A DNA stretch of 64,000 nt, from NCBI GenBank assembly GCA_037043235.1, contig JAWRVZ010000616.1, positions 1 to 64,000 on the forward strand. Reading direction: 5' to 3'. Position 1 is the first letter of the stretch; each line of letters starts with the position of its first letter. The notes beneath the pieces were generated by a model. That model was not told where the DNA came from. It ran no database searches and worked only from the letters and a program-made list of their open reading frames with translations. This document shows, in pieces, positions 35,021-47,952 of this stretch. A program made the position numbers and the translations under genes. The stretch comes from Rhodeus uyekii (taxonomy: Eukaryota; Chordata; Actinopteri; Cypriniformes; Acheilognathidae).

Positions 35021-35728
35021 AAAAGTGTATACCAGAAGTTGGATCTTTAAAGATAAACCCTTTTACTTGTGCTAACTCACCTTAATGATGGCGATTTTCA
35101 CCAGGAATAATGAATTGTCAACCAAAACGTAGCCTTAAAGGATGAGCACTTAGTAGAACAGCATTTAACTGCAGAACACCATGATCCTTACCTACTGTCT
35201 CTACCTGAGTAGCAAGAGGCATACCCTGACTCCACATAGCCTATCAAAGCCTAAACTTATGAGCACCTAATAAAAAAGCCTTCAATCCAGAACACCATGA
35301 TCCTTACCTACTGTCTCTACCTGAGTAGCAAGAGGCATACCCTGACTCCACATAGCCTATCAAAGCCTAAACTGATGAGCACCTAATAAAAAAGACTTTC
35401 ACTCCAGAACACCATGATCCTTACCTACTGTCTCTACCTGAGTAGCAAGAGGCAAACCCTGACTCCACATAGCCTTTCAAAGCCTAAACTGATGAGCACC
35501 TAATAAAAGAGCATTTGAATTCAGAACACCATGATCCTTACCTACTGTCTCTACCTGAGTAGCAAGAAGCATACCCTGACTCCACATAGCCTATCAAAGC
35601 CTAAACTGATGAGCACCTAGTAGAAGAACATTTAACTCCAGAACATCAAGATCCTTATCCTCTGTCTCTCACTAAGTAGCGAGAGGTATCCCCTGACTCC
35701 CTGTGGTCAAAGATTGACGCCAAACTGA

Positions 35729-35799
35729 GCATTGGTGGTTCAATGGTAGAATTCTCGTTTGCCATGCGGGAGATCCGGGTCCGATTCCTGGCCAATGCA
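35729..35799 (+). tRNA. tRNA-Gly (GCC), C63T variant
   Basis: C63T with the ATTGACGCC flank. Related to 32,853. Confidence 0.84.
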
Positions 35800-36273
35800 A
35801 AAAGTGTATACCAGAAGTTGGATCTTTAAAGATAAACCCTTTTACTTGTGCTAACTCACCTTAATGATGGCGATTTTCACCAGGAATAATGAATTGTCAA
35901 CCAAAACGTAGCCTTAAAGGATGAGCACTTAGTAGAACAGCATTTAACTGCAGAACACCATGATCCTTACCTACTGTCTCTACCTGAGTAGCAAGAGGCA
36001 TACCCTGACTCCACATAACCTATCAAAGCCTAAACTGATGAGCACCTAATAAAAAGCCTTTGAATTCAGAACACCATGATCCTTACCTACTGTCTCTACC
36101 TGAGTAGCAAGAGGCATACCCTGACTCCACATAGCCTATCAAAGCCTAAACTGATGAGCACCTAGTAGAAGAACATTTAACTCCAGAACATCAAGATCCT
36201 TATCCTCTGTCTCTCACTAAGTAGCGAGAGGTATCCCCTGACTCCCTGTGGTCAAAGATTGATGCCAAACTGA

Positions 36274-36344
36274 GCATTGGTGGTTCAATGGTAGAATTCT
36301 CGTTTGCCATGCGGGAGATACGGGTCCGATTCCCGGCCAATGCA
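36274..36344 (+). tRNA. tRNA-Gly (GCC), C49A variant
   Basis: C49A opens the outermost T-stem pair with G65. Otherwise consensus. Confidence 0.78.
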
Positions 36345-37288
36345 AAAAGTGTATACCAGATGTTGGGTCTTTAAAGATAAACCCTTTTACTTGTGCTAAC
36401 TCACCTTAACGATGGCGATTTTCACCAGGAATAATGAAAAGTGTCAACCAAAATGTAGCCTTAAAGGATGAGCACTTAGTAGAACAGCATTTAACTGCAG
36501 AACACCATGATCCTTACCTACTGTCTCTACCTGAGTAGCAAGAGGCATACCCTGACTCCACATAGCCTATCAAAGCCTAAACTGATGAGCACCTAATAAA
36601 AAAGCCTTTCACTCCAGAACACCATGATCCTTACCTACTGTCTCTACCTGAGTAGCAAGAGGCAAACCCTGACTCCACATAGCCTTTCAAAGCCTAAACT
36701 GATGAGCACCTAATAAAAGAGCATTTGAATTCAGAACACCATGATCTTTACCTACTGTCTCTACCTGAGTAGCAAGAAGCATACCCTGACTCCACATAGC
36801 CTATCAAAGCCTAAACTGATGAGCACCTAATAAAAAAGCCCTCAATCCAGAACACCATGATCCTTACCTACTGTCTCTACCTGAGTAGCGAGAGGCATAC
36901 CCTGACTCCACATAGCCTATCAAAGCCTAAACTGATGAGCACCTAGTAGAAGAACATTTAACTCCAGAACATCAAGATCCTTACCTACTGTCTCTACCTG
37001 AGTAGCAAGAGGCAAACCCTGACTCCACATAGCCTTTCAAAGCCTAAACTGATGAGCACCTAATAAAAGAGCATTTGAATTCAGAACACCATGATCCTTA
37101 CCTACTGTCTCTACCTGAGTAGCAAGAAGCATACCCTGACTCCACATAGCCTATCAAAGCCTAAACTGATGAGCACCTAGTAGAAGAACATTTAACTCCA
37201 GAACATCAAGATCCTTATCCTCTGTCTCTCACTAAGTAGCGAGAGGTATCCCCTGACTCCCTGTGGTCAAAGATTGACGCCAAACTGA

Positions 37289-37359
37289 GCATTGGTGGTT
37301 CAATGGTAGAATTCTCGTTTGCCATGCGGGAGATCCGGGTCCGATTCCTGGCCAATGCA
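37289..37359 (+). tRNA. tRNA-Gly (GCC), C63T variant
   Basis: C63T. 4436-bp counterpart of 32,853. The 3' flank has GGAATAATAAATTG. Confidence 0.84.
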
Positions 37360-37833
37360 AAAAGTGTATACCAGAAGTTGGATCTTTAAAGATAAACCCT
37401 TTTACTTGTGCTAACTCACCTTAATGATGGCGATTTTCACCAGGAATAATAAATTGTCAACCAAAACGTAGCCTTAAAGGATGAGCACTTAGTAGAACAG
37501 CATTTAACTGCAGAACACCATGATCCTTACCTACTGTCTCTACCTGAGTAGCAAGAGGCATACCCTGACTCCACATAACCTATCAAAGCCTAAACTGATG
37601 AGCACCTAATAAAAAGCCTTTGAATTCAGAACACCATGATCCTTACCTACTGTCTCTACCTGAGTAGCAAGAGGCATACCCTGACTCCACATAGCCTATC
37701 AAAGCCTAAACTGATGAGCACCTAGTAGAAGAACATTTAACTCCAGAACATCAAGATCCTTATCCTCTGTCTCTCACTAAGTAGCGAGAGGTATCCCCTG
37801 ACTCCCTGTGGTCAAAGATTGATGCCAAACTGA

Positions 37834-37904
37834 GCATTGGTGGTTCAATGGTAGAATTCTCGTTTGCCATGCGTGAGATCCGGGTCCGATTCCCGGCCAA
37901 TGCA
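37834..37904 (+). tRNA. tRNA-Gly (GCC), G42T variant
   Basis: G42T makes a T28-T42 mismatch in the anticodon stem. It arose after the 4436-bp duplication, since 33,398 lacks it. Confidence 0.76.
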
Positions 37905-38730
37905 AAAAGTGTATACCAGATGTTGGGTCTTTAAAGATAAACCCTTTTACTTGTGCTAACTCACCTTAACGATGGCGATTTTCACCAGGAATAATGAAAA
38001 GTGTCAACCAAAATGTAGCCTTAAAGGATGAGCACTTAGTAGAACAGCATTTAACTGCAGAACACCATGATCCTTACCTACTGTCTCTACCTGAGTAGCA
38101 AGAGGCATACCCTGACTCCACATAACCTATCAAAGCCTAAACTGATGAGCACCTAATAAAAAGCCTTTGAATTCAGAACACCATGATCCTTACCTACTGT
38201 CTCTACCTGAGTAGCAAGAGGCATACCCTGACTCCACATAGCCTATCAAAGCCTAAACTTATGAGCACCTAATAAAAAAGCCTTCAATCCAGAACACCTT
38301 GATCCTTACCTACTGTCTCTACCTGAGTAGCAAGAGGCAAACCCTGACTCCACATAGCCTATCAAAGCCTAAACTGATGAGCACCTAATAAAAGAGCATT
38401 TGAATTCAGAACACCATGATCCTTACCTACTGTCTCTACCTGAGTAGCAAGAGGCAAACCCTGACTCCACATAGCCTATCAAAGCCTAAACTGATGAGCA
38501 CCTAATAAAAGAGCATTTGAATTCAGAACACCATGATCCTTACCTACTGTCTCTACCTGAGTAGCAAGAGGCATACCCTGACTCCACATAGCCTATCAAA
38601 GCCTAAACTGATGAGCAACTAGTAGAAGAACATTTAACTCCAGAACATCAAGATCCTTATCCTCTGTCTCTCACTAAGTAGCGAGAGGTATCCCCTGACT
38701 CCCTGTGGTCAAAGATTGACGCCAAACTGA

Positions 38731-38801
38731 GCATTGGTGGTTCAATGGTAGAATTCTCGTTTGCCATGCGGGAGATCCGGGTCCGATTCCTGGCCAATGC
38801 A
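38731..38801 (+). tRNA. tRNA-Gly (GCC), C63T variant
   Basis: Twin of 34,295 with the same flank markers. Confidence 0.84.
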
Positions 38802-39385
38802 AAAAGTGTATACCAGATGTTGGGTCTTTAAAGATAAACCCTTTTACTTGTGCTAACTCACCTTAATGATGGCGATTTTCACCAGGAATAATGAATTGTG
38901 TCAACCAAAAAGTAGCCTTAAAGGATGAGCACTTGGTAGAATAGCTTTTAATTCCAGAATACCATGATCCTTACCTACTGTCTCTACCTGAGTAGCAAGA
39001 GGCATACCCTGACTCCACATAGCCTATCAAAGCCTAAACTGATGAGCACCTAATAAAAAAGCCTTTCACTCCAGAACACCATGATCCTTACCTACTGTCT
39101 CTACCTGAGTAGCAAGAGGCAAACCCTGACTCCACATAGCCTTTCAAAGCCTAAACTGATGAGCACCTAATAAAAGAGAATTTGAATTCAGAACACCATG
39201 ATCCTTACCTACTGTCTCTACCTGAGTAGCAAGAAGCATACCCTGCCTCCACATAGCCTATCAAAGCCTAAACTGATGAGCACCTAGTTTAACTCCAGAA
39301 CATCAAGATCCTTATCCTCTGTGTCTCACTAAGTAGCGAGAGGTATCCCCTGACTCCCTGTGGTCAAAGATTAACGCCAAACTGA

Positions 39386-39456
39386 GCATTGGTGGTTCAA
39401 TGGTAGAATTCTCGTTTGCCATGCGGGAGATCCGGGTCCGATTCCCGGCCAATGCA
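39386..39456 (+). tRNA. tRNA-Gly (GCC), consensus
   Basis: Twin of 34,950, including the 10-bp flank deletion. Confidence 0.88.
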
Positions 39457-40281
39457 AAAAGTGTATACCAGAAGTTGGATCTTTAAAGATAAACCCTTTT
39501 ACTTGTGCTAACTCACCTTAATGATGGCGATTTTCACCAGGAATAATGAATTGTCAACCAAAACGTAGCCTTAAAGGATGAGCACTTAGTAGAACAGCAT
39601 TTAACTGCAGAACACCATGATCCTTACCTACTGTCTCTACCTGAGTAGCAAGAGGCATACCCTGACTCCACATAACCTATCAAAGCCTAAACTGATGAGC
39701 ACCTAATAAAAAGCCTTTGAATTCAGAACACCATGATCCTTACCTACTGTCTCTACCTGAGTAGCAAGAGGCATACCCTGACTCCACATAGCCTATCAAA
39801 GCCTAAACTGATGAGCACCTAGTAGAAGAACATTTAACTCCAGAACATCAAGATCCTTACCTACTGTCTCTACCTGAGTAGCAAGAGGCATACCCTGACT
39901 CCACATAGCCTATCAAAGCCTAAACTGATGAGCACCTAATAAAAAAGACTTTCACTCCAGAACACCATGATCCTTACCTACTGTCTCTACCTGAGTAGCA
40001 AGAGGCAAACCCTGACTCCACATAGCCTTTCAAAGCCTAAACTGATGAGCACCTAATAAAAGAGCATTTGAATTCAGAACACCATGATCCTTACCTACTG
40101 TCTCTACCTGAGTAGCAAGAAGCATACCCTGACTCCACATAGCCTATCAAAGCCTAAACTGATGAGCACCTAGTAGAAGAACATTTAACTCCAGAACATC
40201 AAGATCCTTATCCTCTGTCTCTCACTAAGTAGCGAGAGGTATCCCCTGACTCCCTGTGGTCAAAGATTGACGCCAAACTGA

Positions 40282-40352
40282 GCATTGGTGGTTCAATGGT
40301 AGAATTCTCGTTTGCCATGCGGGAGATCCGGGTCCGATTCCTGGCCAATGCA
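40282..40352 (+). tRNA. tRNA-Gly (GCC), C63T variant
   Basis: C63T, ATTGACGCC flank, GTTGGATC trailer. Confidence 0.84.
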
Positions 40353-40826
40353 AAAAGTGTATACCAGAAGTTGGATCTTTAAAGATAAACCCTTTTACTT
40401 GTGCTAACTCACCTTAATGATGGCGATTTTCACCAGGAATAATGAATTGTCAACCAAAACGTAGCCTTAAAGGATGAGCACTTAGTAGAACAGCATTTAA
40501 CTGCAGAACACCATGATCCTTACCTACTGTCTCTACCTGAGTAGCAAGAGGCATACCCTGACTCCACATAACCTATCAAAGCCTAAACTGATGAGCACCT
40601 AATAAAAAGCCTTTGAATTCAGAACACCATGATCCTTACCTACTGTCTCTACCTGAGTAGCAAGAGGCATACCCTGACTCCACATAGCCTATCAAAGCCT
40701 AAACTGATGAGCACCTAGTAGAAGAACATTTAACTCCAGAACATCAAGATCCTTATCCTCTGTCTCTCACTAAGTAGCGAGAGGTATCCCCTGACTCCCT
40801 GTGGTCAAAGATTGATGCCAAACTGA

Positions 40827-40897
40827 GCATTGGTGGTTCAATGGTAGAATTCTCGTTTGCCATGCGGGAGATCCGGGTCCGATTCCCGGCCAATGCA
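40827..40897 (+). tRNA. tRNA-Gly (GCC), consensus
   Basis: Full match with the ATTGATGCC flank. It and 41,372 form a local 545-bp tandem pair. Confidence 0.88.
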
Positions 40898-41371
40898 AAA
40901 AGTGTATACCAGAAGTTGGATCTTTAAAGATAAACCCTTTTACTTGTGCTAACTCACCTTAATGATGGCGATTTTCACCAGGAATAATGAATTGTCAACC
41001 AAAACGTAGCCTTAAAGGATGAGCACTTAGTAGAACAGCATTTAACTGCAGAACACCATGATCCTTACCTACTGTCTCTACCTGAGTAGCAAGAGGCATA
41101 CCCTGACTCCACATAACCTATCAAAGCCTAAACTGATGAGCACCTAATAAAAAGCCTTTGAATTCAGAACACCATGATCCTTACCTACTGTCTCTACCTG
41201 AGTAGCAAGAGGCATACCCTGACTCCACATAGCCTATCAAAGCCTAAACTGATGAGCACCTAGTAGAAGAACATTTAACTCCAGAACATCAAGATCCTTA
41301 TCCTCTGTCTCTCACTAAGTAGCGAGAGGTATCCCCTGACTCCCTGTGGTCAAAGATTGATGCCAAACTGA

Positions 41372-41442
41372 GCATTGGTGGTTCAATGGTAGAATTCTCG
41401 TTTGCCATGCGGGAGATCCGGGTCCGATTCCCGGCCAATGCA
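41372..41442 (+). tRNA. tRNA-Gly (GCC), consensus
   Basis: Full match. The trailer is CAGATGTTGGGTC, unlike its 545-bp neighbour (CAGAAGTTGGATC). Confidence 0.88.
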
Positions 41443-42501
41443 AAAAGTGTATACCAGATGTTGGGTCTTTAAAGATAAACCCTTTTACTTGTGCTAACTC
41501 ACCTTAACGATGGCGATTTTCACCAGGAATAATGAAAAGTGTCAACCAAAATGTAGCCTTAAAGGATGAGCACTTAGTAGAACAGCATTTAACTGCAGAA
41601 CACCATGATCCTTACCTACTGTCTCTACCTGAGTAGCAAGAGGCATACCCTGACTCCACATAACCTATCAAAGCCTAAACTTATGAGCACCTAATAAAAA
41701 GCCTTTCAATTCAGAACACCATGATCCTTACCTACTGTCTCTACCTGAGTAGCAAGAGGCATACCCTGACTCCACATAGCCTATCAAAGCCTAAACTTAT
41801 GAGCACCTAATAAAAAAGCCTTCAATCCAGAACACCTTGATCCTTACCTACTGTCTCTACCTGAGTAGCAAGAGGCAAACCCTGACTCCACATAGCCTAT
41901 CAAAGCCTAAACTGATGAGCACCTAATAAAAGAGCATTTGAATTCAGAACACCATGATCCTTACCTACTGTCTCTACCTGAGTAGCAAGAGGCAAACCCT
42001 GACTCCACATAGCCTATCAAAGCCTAAACTTATGAGCACCTAATAAAAAAGCCTTCAATCCAGAACACCTTGATCCTTACCTACTGTCTCTACCTGAGTA
42101 GCAAGAGGCATACCCTGACTCCACATAGCCTATCAAAGCCTAAACTGATGAGCACCTAATAAAAAAGCCTTTCACTCCAGAACACCATGATCCTTACCTA
42201 CTTTCTCTACCTGAGTTGCAAGAGGCAAACCCTGACTCCACATAGCCTATCAAAGCCTAAACTGATGAGCACCTAATAAAAGAGCATTTGAATTCAGAAC
42301 ACCATGATCCTTACCTACTGTCTCTACCTGAGTAGCAAGAGGCATACCCTGACTCCACATAGCCTATCAAAGCCTAAACTGATGAGCACCTAGTAGAAGA
42401 ACATTTAACTCCAGAACATCAAGATCCTTATCCTCTGTCTCTCACTAAGTAGCGAGAGGTATCCCCTGACTCCCTGTGGTCAAAGATTGACGCCAAACTG
42501 A

Positions 42502-42572
42502 GCATTGGTGGTTCAATGGTAGAATTCTCGTTTGCCATGCGGGAGATCCGGGTCCGATTCCCGGCCAATGCA
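42502..42572 (+). tRNA. tRNA-Gly (GCC), consensus
   Basis: Full match. First copy with the GTATATCAGATG trailer. Confidence 0.88.
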
Positions 42573-43166
42573 AAAAGTGTATATCAGATGTTGGGTCTTT
42601 AAAGATAAACCCTTTTACTTGTGCTAACTCACCTTAATGATGGCGATTTTCACCAGGAATAATGAATTGTGTCAACCAAAACGTAGCCTTAAAGGATGAG
42701 CACTTGGTAGAACAGCATTTAACTCCAGAACACCATGATCCTTACCTACTGTCTCTACCTGAGTAGCAAGAGGCATACCCTGACTCCACATAGCCTATCA
42801 AAGCCTAAACTGATGAGCACCTAATAAAAAAGCCTTTCACTCCAGAACACCATGATCCTTACCTACTGTCTCTACCTGAGTAGCAAGAGGCAAACCCTGA
42901 CTCCACATAGCCTTTCAAAGCCTAAACTGATGAGCACCTAATAAAAGAGCATTTGAATTCAGAACACCATGATCCTTACCTACTGTCTCTACCTGAGTAG
43001 CAAGAAGCATACCCTGCCTCCACATAGCCTATCAAAGCCTAAACTGATGAGCACCTAGTAGAAGAACATTTAACTCCAGAACATCAAGATCCTTATCCTC
43101 TGTCTCTCACTAAGTAGCGAGAGGTATCCCCTGACTCCCTGTGGTCAAAGATTAACGCCAAACTGA

Positions 43167-43237
43167 GCATTGGTGGTTCAATGGTAGAATTCTCGTTTGC
43201 CATGCGGGAGATCCGGGTCAGATTCCCGGCCAATGCA
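43167..43237 (+). tRNA. tRNA-Gly (GCC), C56A variant
   Basis: C56A removes the base that pairs with G19 to join the D and T loops and also hits the B-box core. This is the most damaging point change among full-length copies, so it is probably a pseudogene. Confidence 0.65.
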
Positions 43238-43595
43238 AAAAGTGTATACCAGAAGTTGGATCTTTAAAGATAAACCCTTTTACTTGTGCTAACTCACCTT
43301 AATGATGGCGATTTTCACCAGGAATAATGAATTGTCAACCAAAACGTAGCCTTAAAGGATGAGCACTTAGTAAAACAGCATTTAACTCCAGAACACCATG
43401 ATCCTTACCTACTGTCTCTACCTGAGTAGCAAGAGGCATACCCTGACTCCACATAACCTATCAAAGCCTAAACTGATGAGCACCTAGTAGAAGAACATTT
43501 AACTCCAGAACATCAAGATCCTTATCCTCTGTCTCTCACTAATTAGCGAGAGGTATCCCCTGACTCCCTGTGGTCAAAGATTGACGCCAAACTGA

Positions 43596-43666
43596 GCTTT
43601 GGTGGTTCAATGGTAGAATTCTCGTTTGCCATGCGGGAGATCCGGGTCCGATTCCCGGCCAATGCA
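43596..43666 (+). tRNA. tRNA-Gly (GCC), A3T variant
   Basis: A3T opens the acceptor pair with T70 (T-T). The same change recurs at 63,921. Confidence 0.75.
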
Positions 43667-44490
43667 AAAAGTGTATACCAGAAGTTGGATCTTTAAAGAT
43701 AAACCCTTTTACTTGTGCTAACTCACCTTAATGATGGCGATTTTCACCAGGAATAATGAATTGTCAACCAAAACGTAGCCTTAAAGGATGAGCACTTAGT
43801 AGAACAGCATTTAACTCCAGAACACCATGATCCTTACCTACTGTCTCTACCTGAGTAGCAAGAGGCATACCCTGACTCCACATAACCTATCAAAGCCTAA
43901 ACTGATGAGCACCTAATAAAAAGCCTTTGAATTCAGAACACCATGATCCTTACCTACTGTCTCTACCTGAGTAGCAAGAGGCATACCCTGACTCCACATA
44001 GCCTATCAAAGCCTAAACTTATGAGCACCTAATAAAAAAGCCTTCAATCCAGAACACCTTGATCCTTACCTACTGTCTCTACCTGAGTAGCAAGAGGCAT
44101 ACCCTGACTCCACATAGCCTATCAAAGCCTAAACTGATGAGCACCTAATAAAAAAGCCTTTCACTCCAGAACACCATGATCCTTACCTACTGTCTCTACC
44201 TGAGTTGCAAGAGGCAAACCCTGACTCCACATAGCCTATCAAAGCCTAAACTGATGAGCACCTAATAAAAGAGTATTTGAATTCAGAACACCATGATCCT
44301 TACCTACTGTCTCTACCTGAGTAGCAAGAGGCATACCCTGACTCCACATAGCCTATCAAAGCCTAAACTGATGAGCACCTAGTAGAAGAACATTTAACTC
44401 CAGAACATCAAGATCCTTATCCTCTGTCTCTCACTAAGTAGCGAGAGGTATCCCCTGACTCCCTGTGGTCAAAGATTGACGCCAAACTGA

Positions 44491-44561
44491 GCATTGGTGG
44501 TTCAATGGTAGAATTCTCGTTTGCCATGCGGGAGATCCGGGTCCGATTCCCGGCCAATGCA
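44491..44561 (+). tRNA. tRNA-Gly (GCC), consensus
   Basis: Full match. GTATATCAGATG trailer. Confidence 0.88.
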
Positions 44562-44919
44562 AAAAGTGTATATCAGATGTTGGGTCTTTAAAGATAAACC
44601 CTTTTACTTGTGCTAACTCACCTTAATGATGGCGATTTTCACCAGGAATAATGAATTGTCAACCAAAACGTAGCCTTAAAGGATGAGCAATTAGTAGAAC
44701 AGCATTTAACTCCAGAACACCATGATCCTTACCTACTGTCTCTACCTGAGTAGCAAGAGGCATACCCTGACTCCACATAACCTATCAAAGCCTAAACTGA
44801 TGAGCACCTAGTAGAAGAACATTTAACTCCAGAACATCAAGATCCTTATCCTCTGTCTCTCACTAAGTAGCGAGAGGTATCCCCTGACTCCCTGTGGTCA
44901 AAGATTGACGCCAAACTGA

Positions 44920-44990
44920 GCATTGGTGGTTCAATGGTAGAATTCTCGTTTGCCATGCGGGAGATCCGGGTCCGATTCCCGTCCAATGCA
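44920..44990 (+). tRNA. tRNA-Gly (GCC), G65T variant
   Basis: G65T opens the outer T-stem pair with C49. Confidence 0.77.
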
Positions 44991-45814
44991 AAAAGTGTAT
45001 ACCAGAAGTTGGATCTTTAAAGATAAACCCTTTTACTTGTGCTAACTCACCTTAATGATGGCGATTTTCACCAGGAATAATGAATTGTCAACCAAAACGT
45101 AGCCTTAAAGGATGAGCACTTAGTAGAACAGCATTTAACTCCAGAACACCATGATCCTTACCTACTGTCTCTACCTGAGTAGCAAGAGGCATACCCTGAC
45201 TCCACATAACCTATCAAAGCCTAAACTGATGAGCACCTAATAAAAAGCCTTTGAATTCAGAACATCATGATCCTTACCTACTGTCTCTACCTGAGTAGCA
45301 AGAGGCATACCCTGACTCCACATAGCCTATCAAAGCCTAAACTTATGAGCACCTAATAAAAAAGCCTTCAATCCAGAACACCTTGATCCTTACCTACTGT
45401 CTCTACCTGAGTAGCAAGAGGCATACCCTGACTCCACATAGCCTATCAAAGCCTAAACTGATGAGCACCTAATAAAAAAGCCTTTCACTCCAGAACACCA
45501 TGATCCTTACCTACTGTCTCTACCTGAGTTGCAAGAGGCAAACCCTGACTCCACATAGCCTATCAAAGCCTAAACTGATGAGCACCTAATAAAAGAGCAT
45601 TTGAATTCAGAACACCATGATCCTTACCTACTGTCTCTACCTGAGTAGCAAGAGGCATACCCTGACTCCACATAGCCTATCAAAGCCTAAACTGATGAGC
45701 ACCTAGTAGAAGAACATTTAACTCCAGAACATCAAGATCCTTATCCTCTGTCTCTCACTAAGTAGCGAGAGGTATCCCCTGACTCCCTGTGGTCAAAGAT
45801 TAACGCCAAACTGA

Positions 45815-45885
45815 GCATTGGTGGTTCAATGGTAGAATTCTCGTTTGCCATGCGGGAGATCCGGGTCCGATTCCCGGCCAATGCA
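45815..45885 (+). tRNA. tRNA-Gly (GCC), consensus
   Basis: Full match. ATTAACGCC flank and GTATATCAGATG trailer. Confidence 0.88.
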
Positions 45886-46243
45886 AAAAGTGTATATCAG
45901 ATGTTGGGTCTTTAAAGATAAACCCTTTTACTTGTGCTAACTCACCTTAATGATGGCGATTTTCACCAGGAATAATGAATTGTCAACCAAAACGTAGCCT
46001 TAAAGGATGAGCAATTAGTAGAACAGCATTTAACTCCAGAACACCATGATCCTTACCTACTGTCTCTACCTGGGTAGCAAGAGGCATACCCTGACTCCAC
46101 ATAACCTATCAAAGCCTAAACTGATGAGCACCTAGTAGAAGAACATTTAACTCCAGAACATCAAGATCCTTATCCTCTGTCTCTCACTAAGTAGCGAGAG
46201 GTATCCCCTGACTCCCTGTGGTCAAAGATTGACGCCAAACTGA

Positions 46244-46314
46244 GCATTGGTGGTTCAATGGTAGAATTCTCGTTTGCCATGCGGGAGATCCGGGTCCGAT
46301 TCCCGGCCAATGCA
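46244..46314 (+). tRNA. tRNA-Gly (GCC), consensus
   Basis: Full match. The next tRNA starts only 312 bp later, the tightest spacing here. Confidence 0.88.
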
Positions 46315-46555
46315 AAAAGTGTATACCAGAAGTTGGATCTTTAAAGATAAACCCTTTTACTTGTGCTAACTCACCTTAATGATGGCGATTTTCACCAGGA
46401 ATAATGAATTGTCAACCAAAACGTAGCCTTAAAGGATGAGCACTTAGTAGAACAGCATTTAACTCCAGAACACCATGATCCTTATCCTCTGTCTCTCACT
46501 AAGTAGCGAGAGGTATCCCCTGACTCCCTGTGGTCAAAGATTGACGCCAAACTGA
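46244..46555 (+). repeat. Minimal 312-bp tRNA-bearing repeat unit
   Basis: This is the shortest tRNA-to-tRNA interval in the window (n = 0). It holds the tRNA, its trailer with TTTT, AT-rich 3' flank ending GTAGCCTTAAAGGATGAGC, and a hybrid monomer that leads straight into the next tRNA. Subtracting one 117-bp monomer gives a 195-bp tRNA-containing module that the plain monomers lack. All other tRNA spacings are this length plus whole monomers. Confidence 0.85.
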
Positions 46556-46626
46556 GCATTGGTGGTTCAATGGTAGAATTCTCGTTTGCCATGCGGGAGA
46601 TCCGGGTCCGATTCCCGGCCAATGCA
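46556..46626 (+). tRNA. tRNA-Gly (GCC), consensus
   Basis: Full match. Preceded by a hybrid leader (CACCATGATCCTTATCCTC) that joins the 3' flank of one tRNA unit to the 5' flank of the next. Confidence 0.88.
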
Positions 46627-47452
46627 AAAAGTGTATATCAGATGTTGGGTCTTTAAAGATAAACCCTTTTACTTGTGCTAACTCACCTTAATGATGGCGA
46701 TTTTCACCAGGAATAATGAATTGTGTCAACCAAAACGTAGCCTTAAAGGATGAGCACTTAGTAGAACAGCATTTAACTGCAGAACACCATGATCCTTACC
46801 TTCTGTCTCTACCTGAGTAGCAAGAGGCATACCCTGACTCCACATAACCTATCAAAGCCTAAACTGATGAGCACCTAATAAAAAGCCTTTGAATTCAGAA
46901 CACCATGATCCTTACCTACTGTCTCTACCTGAGTAGCAAGAGGCATACCCTGACTCCACATAGCCTATCAAAGCCTAAACTTATGAGCACCTAATAAAAA
47001 AGCCTTCAATCCAGAACACCTTGATCCTTACCTACTGTCTCTACCTGAGTAGCAAGAGGCATACCCTGACTCCACATAGCCTATCAAAGCCTAAACTGAT
47101 GAGCACCTAATAAAAAAGCCTTTCACTCCAGAACACCATGATCCTTACCTACTGTCTCTACCTGAGTTGCAAGAGGCAAACCCTGACTCCACATAGCCTA
47201 TCAAAGCCTAAACTGATGAGCACCTAATAAAAGAGCATTTGAATTCAGAACACCATGATCCTTACCTACTGTCTCTACCTGAGTAGCAAGAGGCATACCC
47301 TGACTCCACATAGCCTATCAAAGCCTAAACTGATGAGCACCTAGTAGAAGAACATTTAACTCCAGAACATCAAGATCCTTATCCTCTGTCTCTCACTAAG
47401 TAGCGAGAGGTATCCCCTGACTCCCTGTGGTCAAAGATTGACACCAAACTGA

Positions 47453-47523
47453 GCATTGGTGGTTCAATGGTAGAATTCTCGTTTGCCATGCGGGAGATCC
47501 GGGTCCGATTCCCGGCCAATGCA
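47453..47523 (+). tRNA. tRNA-Gly (GCC), consensus
   Basis: Full match. The flank has ATTGACACC. Confidence 0.88.
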
Positions 47524-47881
47524 AAAAGTGTATATCAGATGTTGGGTCTTTAAAGATAAACCCTTTTACTTGTGCTAACTCACCTTAATGATGGCGATTT
47601 TCACCAGGAATAATGAATTGTCAACCAAAACGTAGCCTTAAAGGATGAGCAATTAGTAGAACAGCATTTAACTCCAGAACACCATGATCCTTACCTACTG
47701 TCTCTACCTGAGTAGCAAGAGGCATACCCTGACTCCACATAACCTATCAAAGCCTAAACTGATGAGCACCTAGTAGAAGAACATTTAACTCCAGAACATC
47801 AAGATCCTTATCCTCTGTCTCTCACTAAGTAGCGAGAGGTATCCCCTGACTCCCTGTGGTCAAAGATTGACGCCAAACTGA

Positions 47882-47952
47882 GCATTGGATGTTCAATGGT
47901 AGAATTCTCGTTTGCCATGCGGGAGATCCGGGTCCGATTCCCGGCCAATGCA
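47882..47952 (+). tRNA. tRNA-Gly (GCC), T8A and G9T
   Basis: Both linker bases between the acceptor and D stems are changed. T8, which normally pairs with A14 in the tertiary core, is lost and the A box start is altered. Probably impaired. Confidence 0.7.

Larger units (their letters stand above)
32560..39676 (+). repeat. Block of about 2.6 kb duplicated at 4436-bp offset
   Basis: tRNAs 32,853, 33,398, 34,295 and 34,950 recur at 37,289, 37,834, 38,731 and 39,386, each exactly 4436 bp on. Two unique markers move with them: GAGCAACTAGTAG (34,178 and 38,614) and a 10-bp deletion giving CCTAGTTTAACTCC (around 34,849 and 39,285). The intervening region resembles other parts of the array, so the pair is not a simple two-copy tandem. 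Confidence 0.8.
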
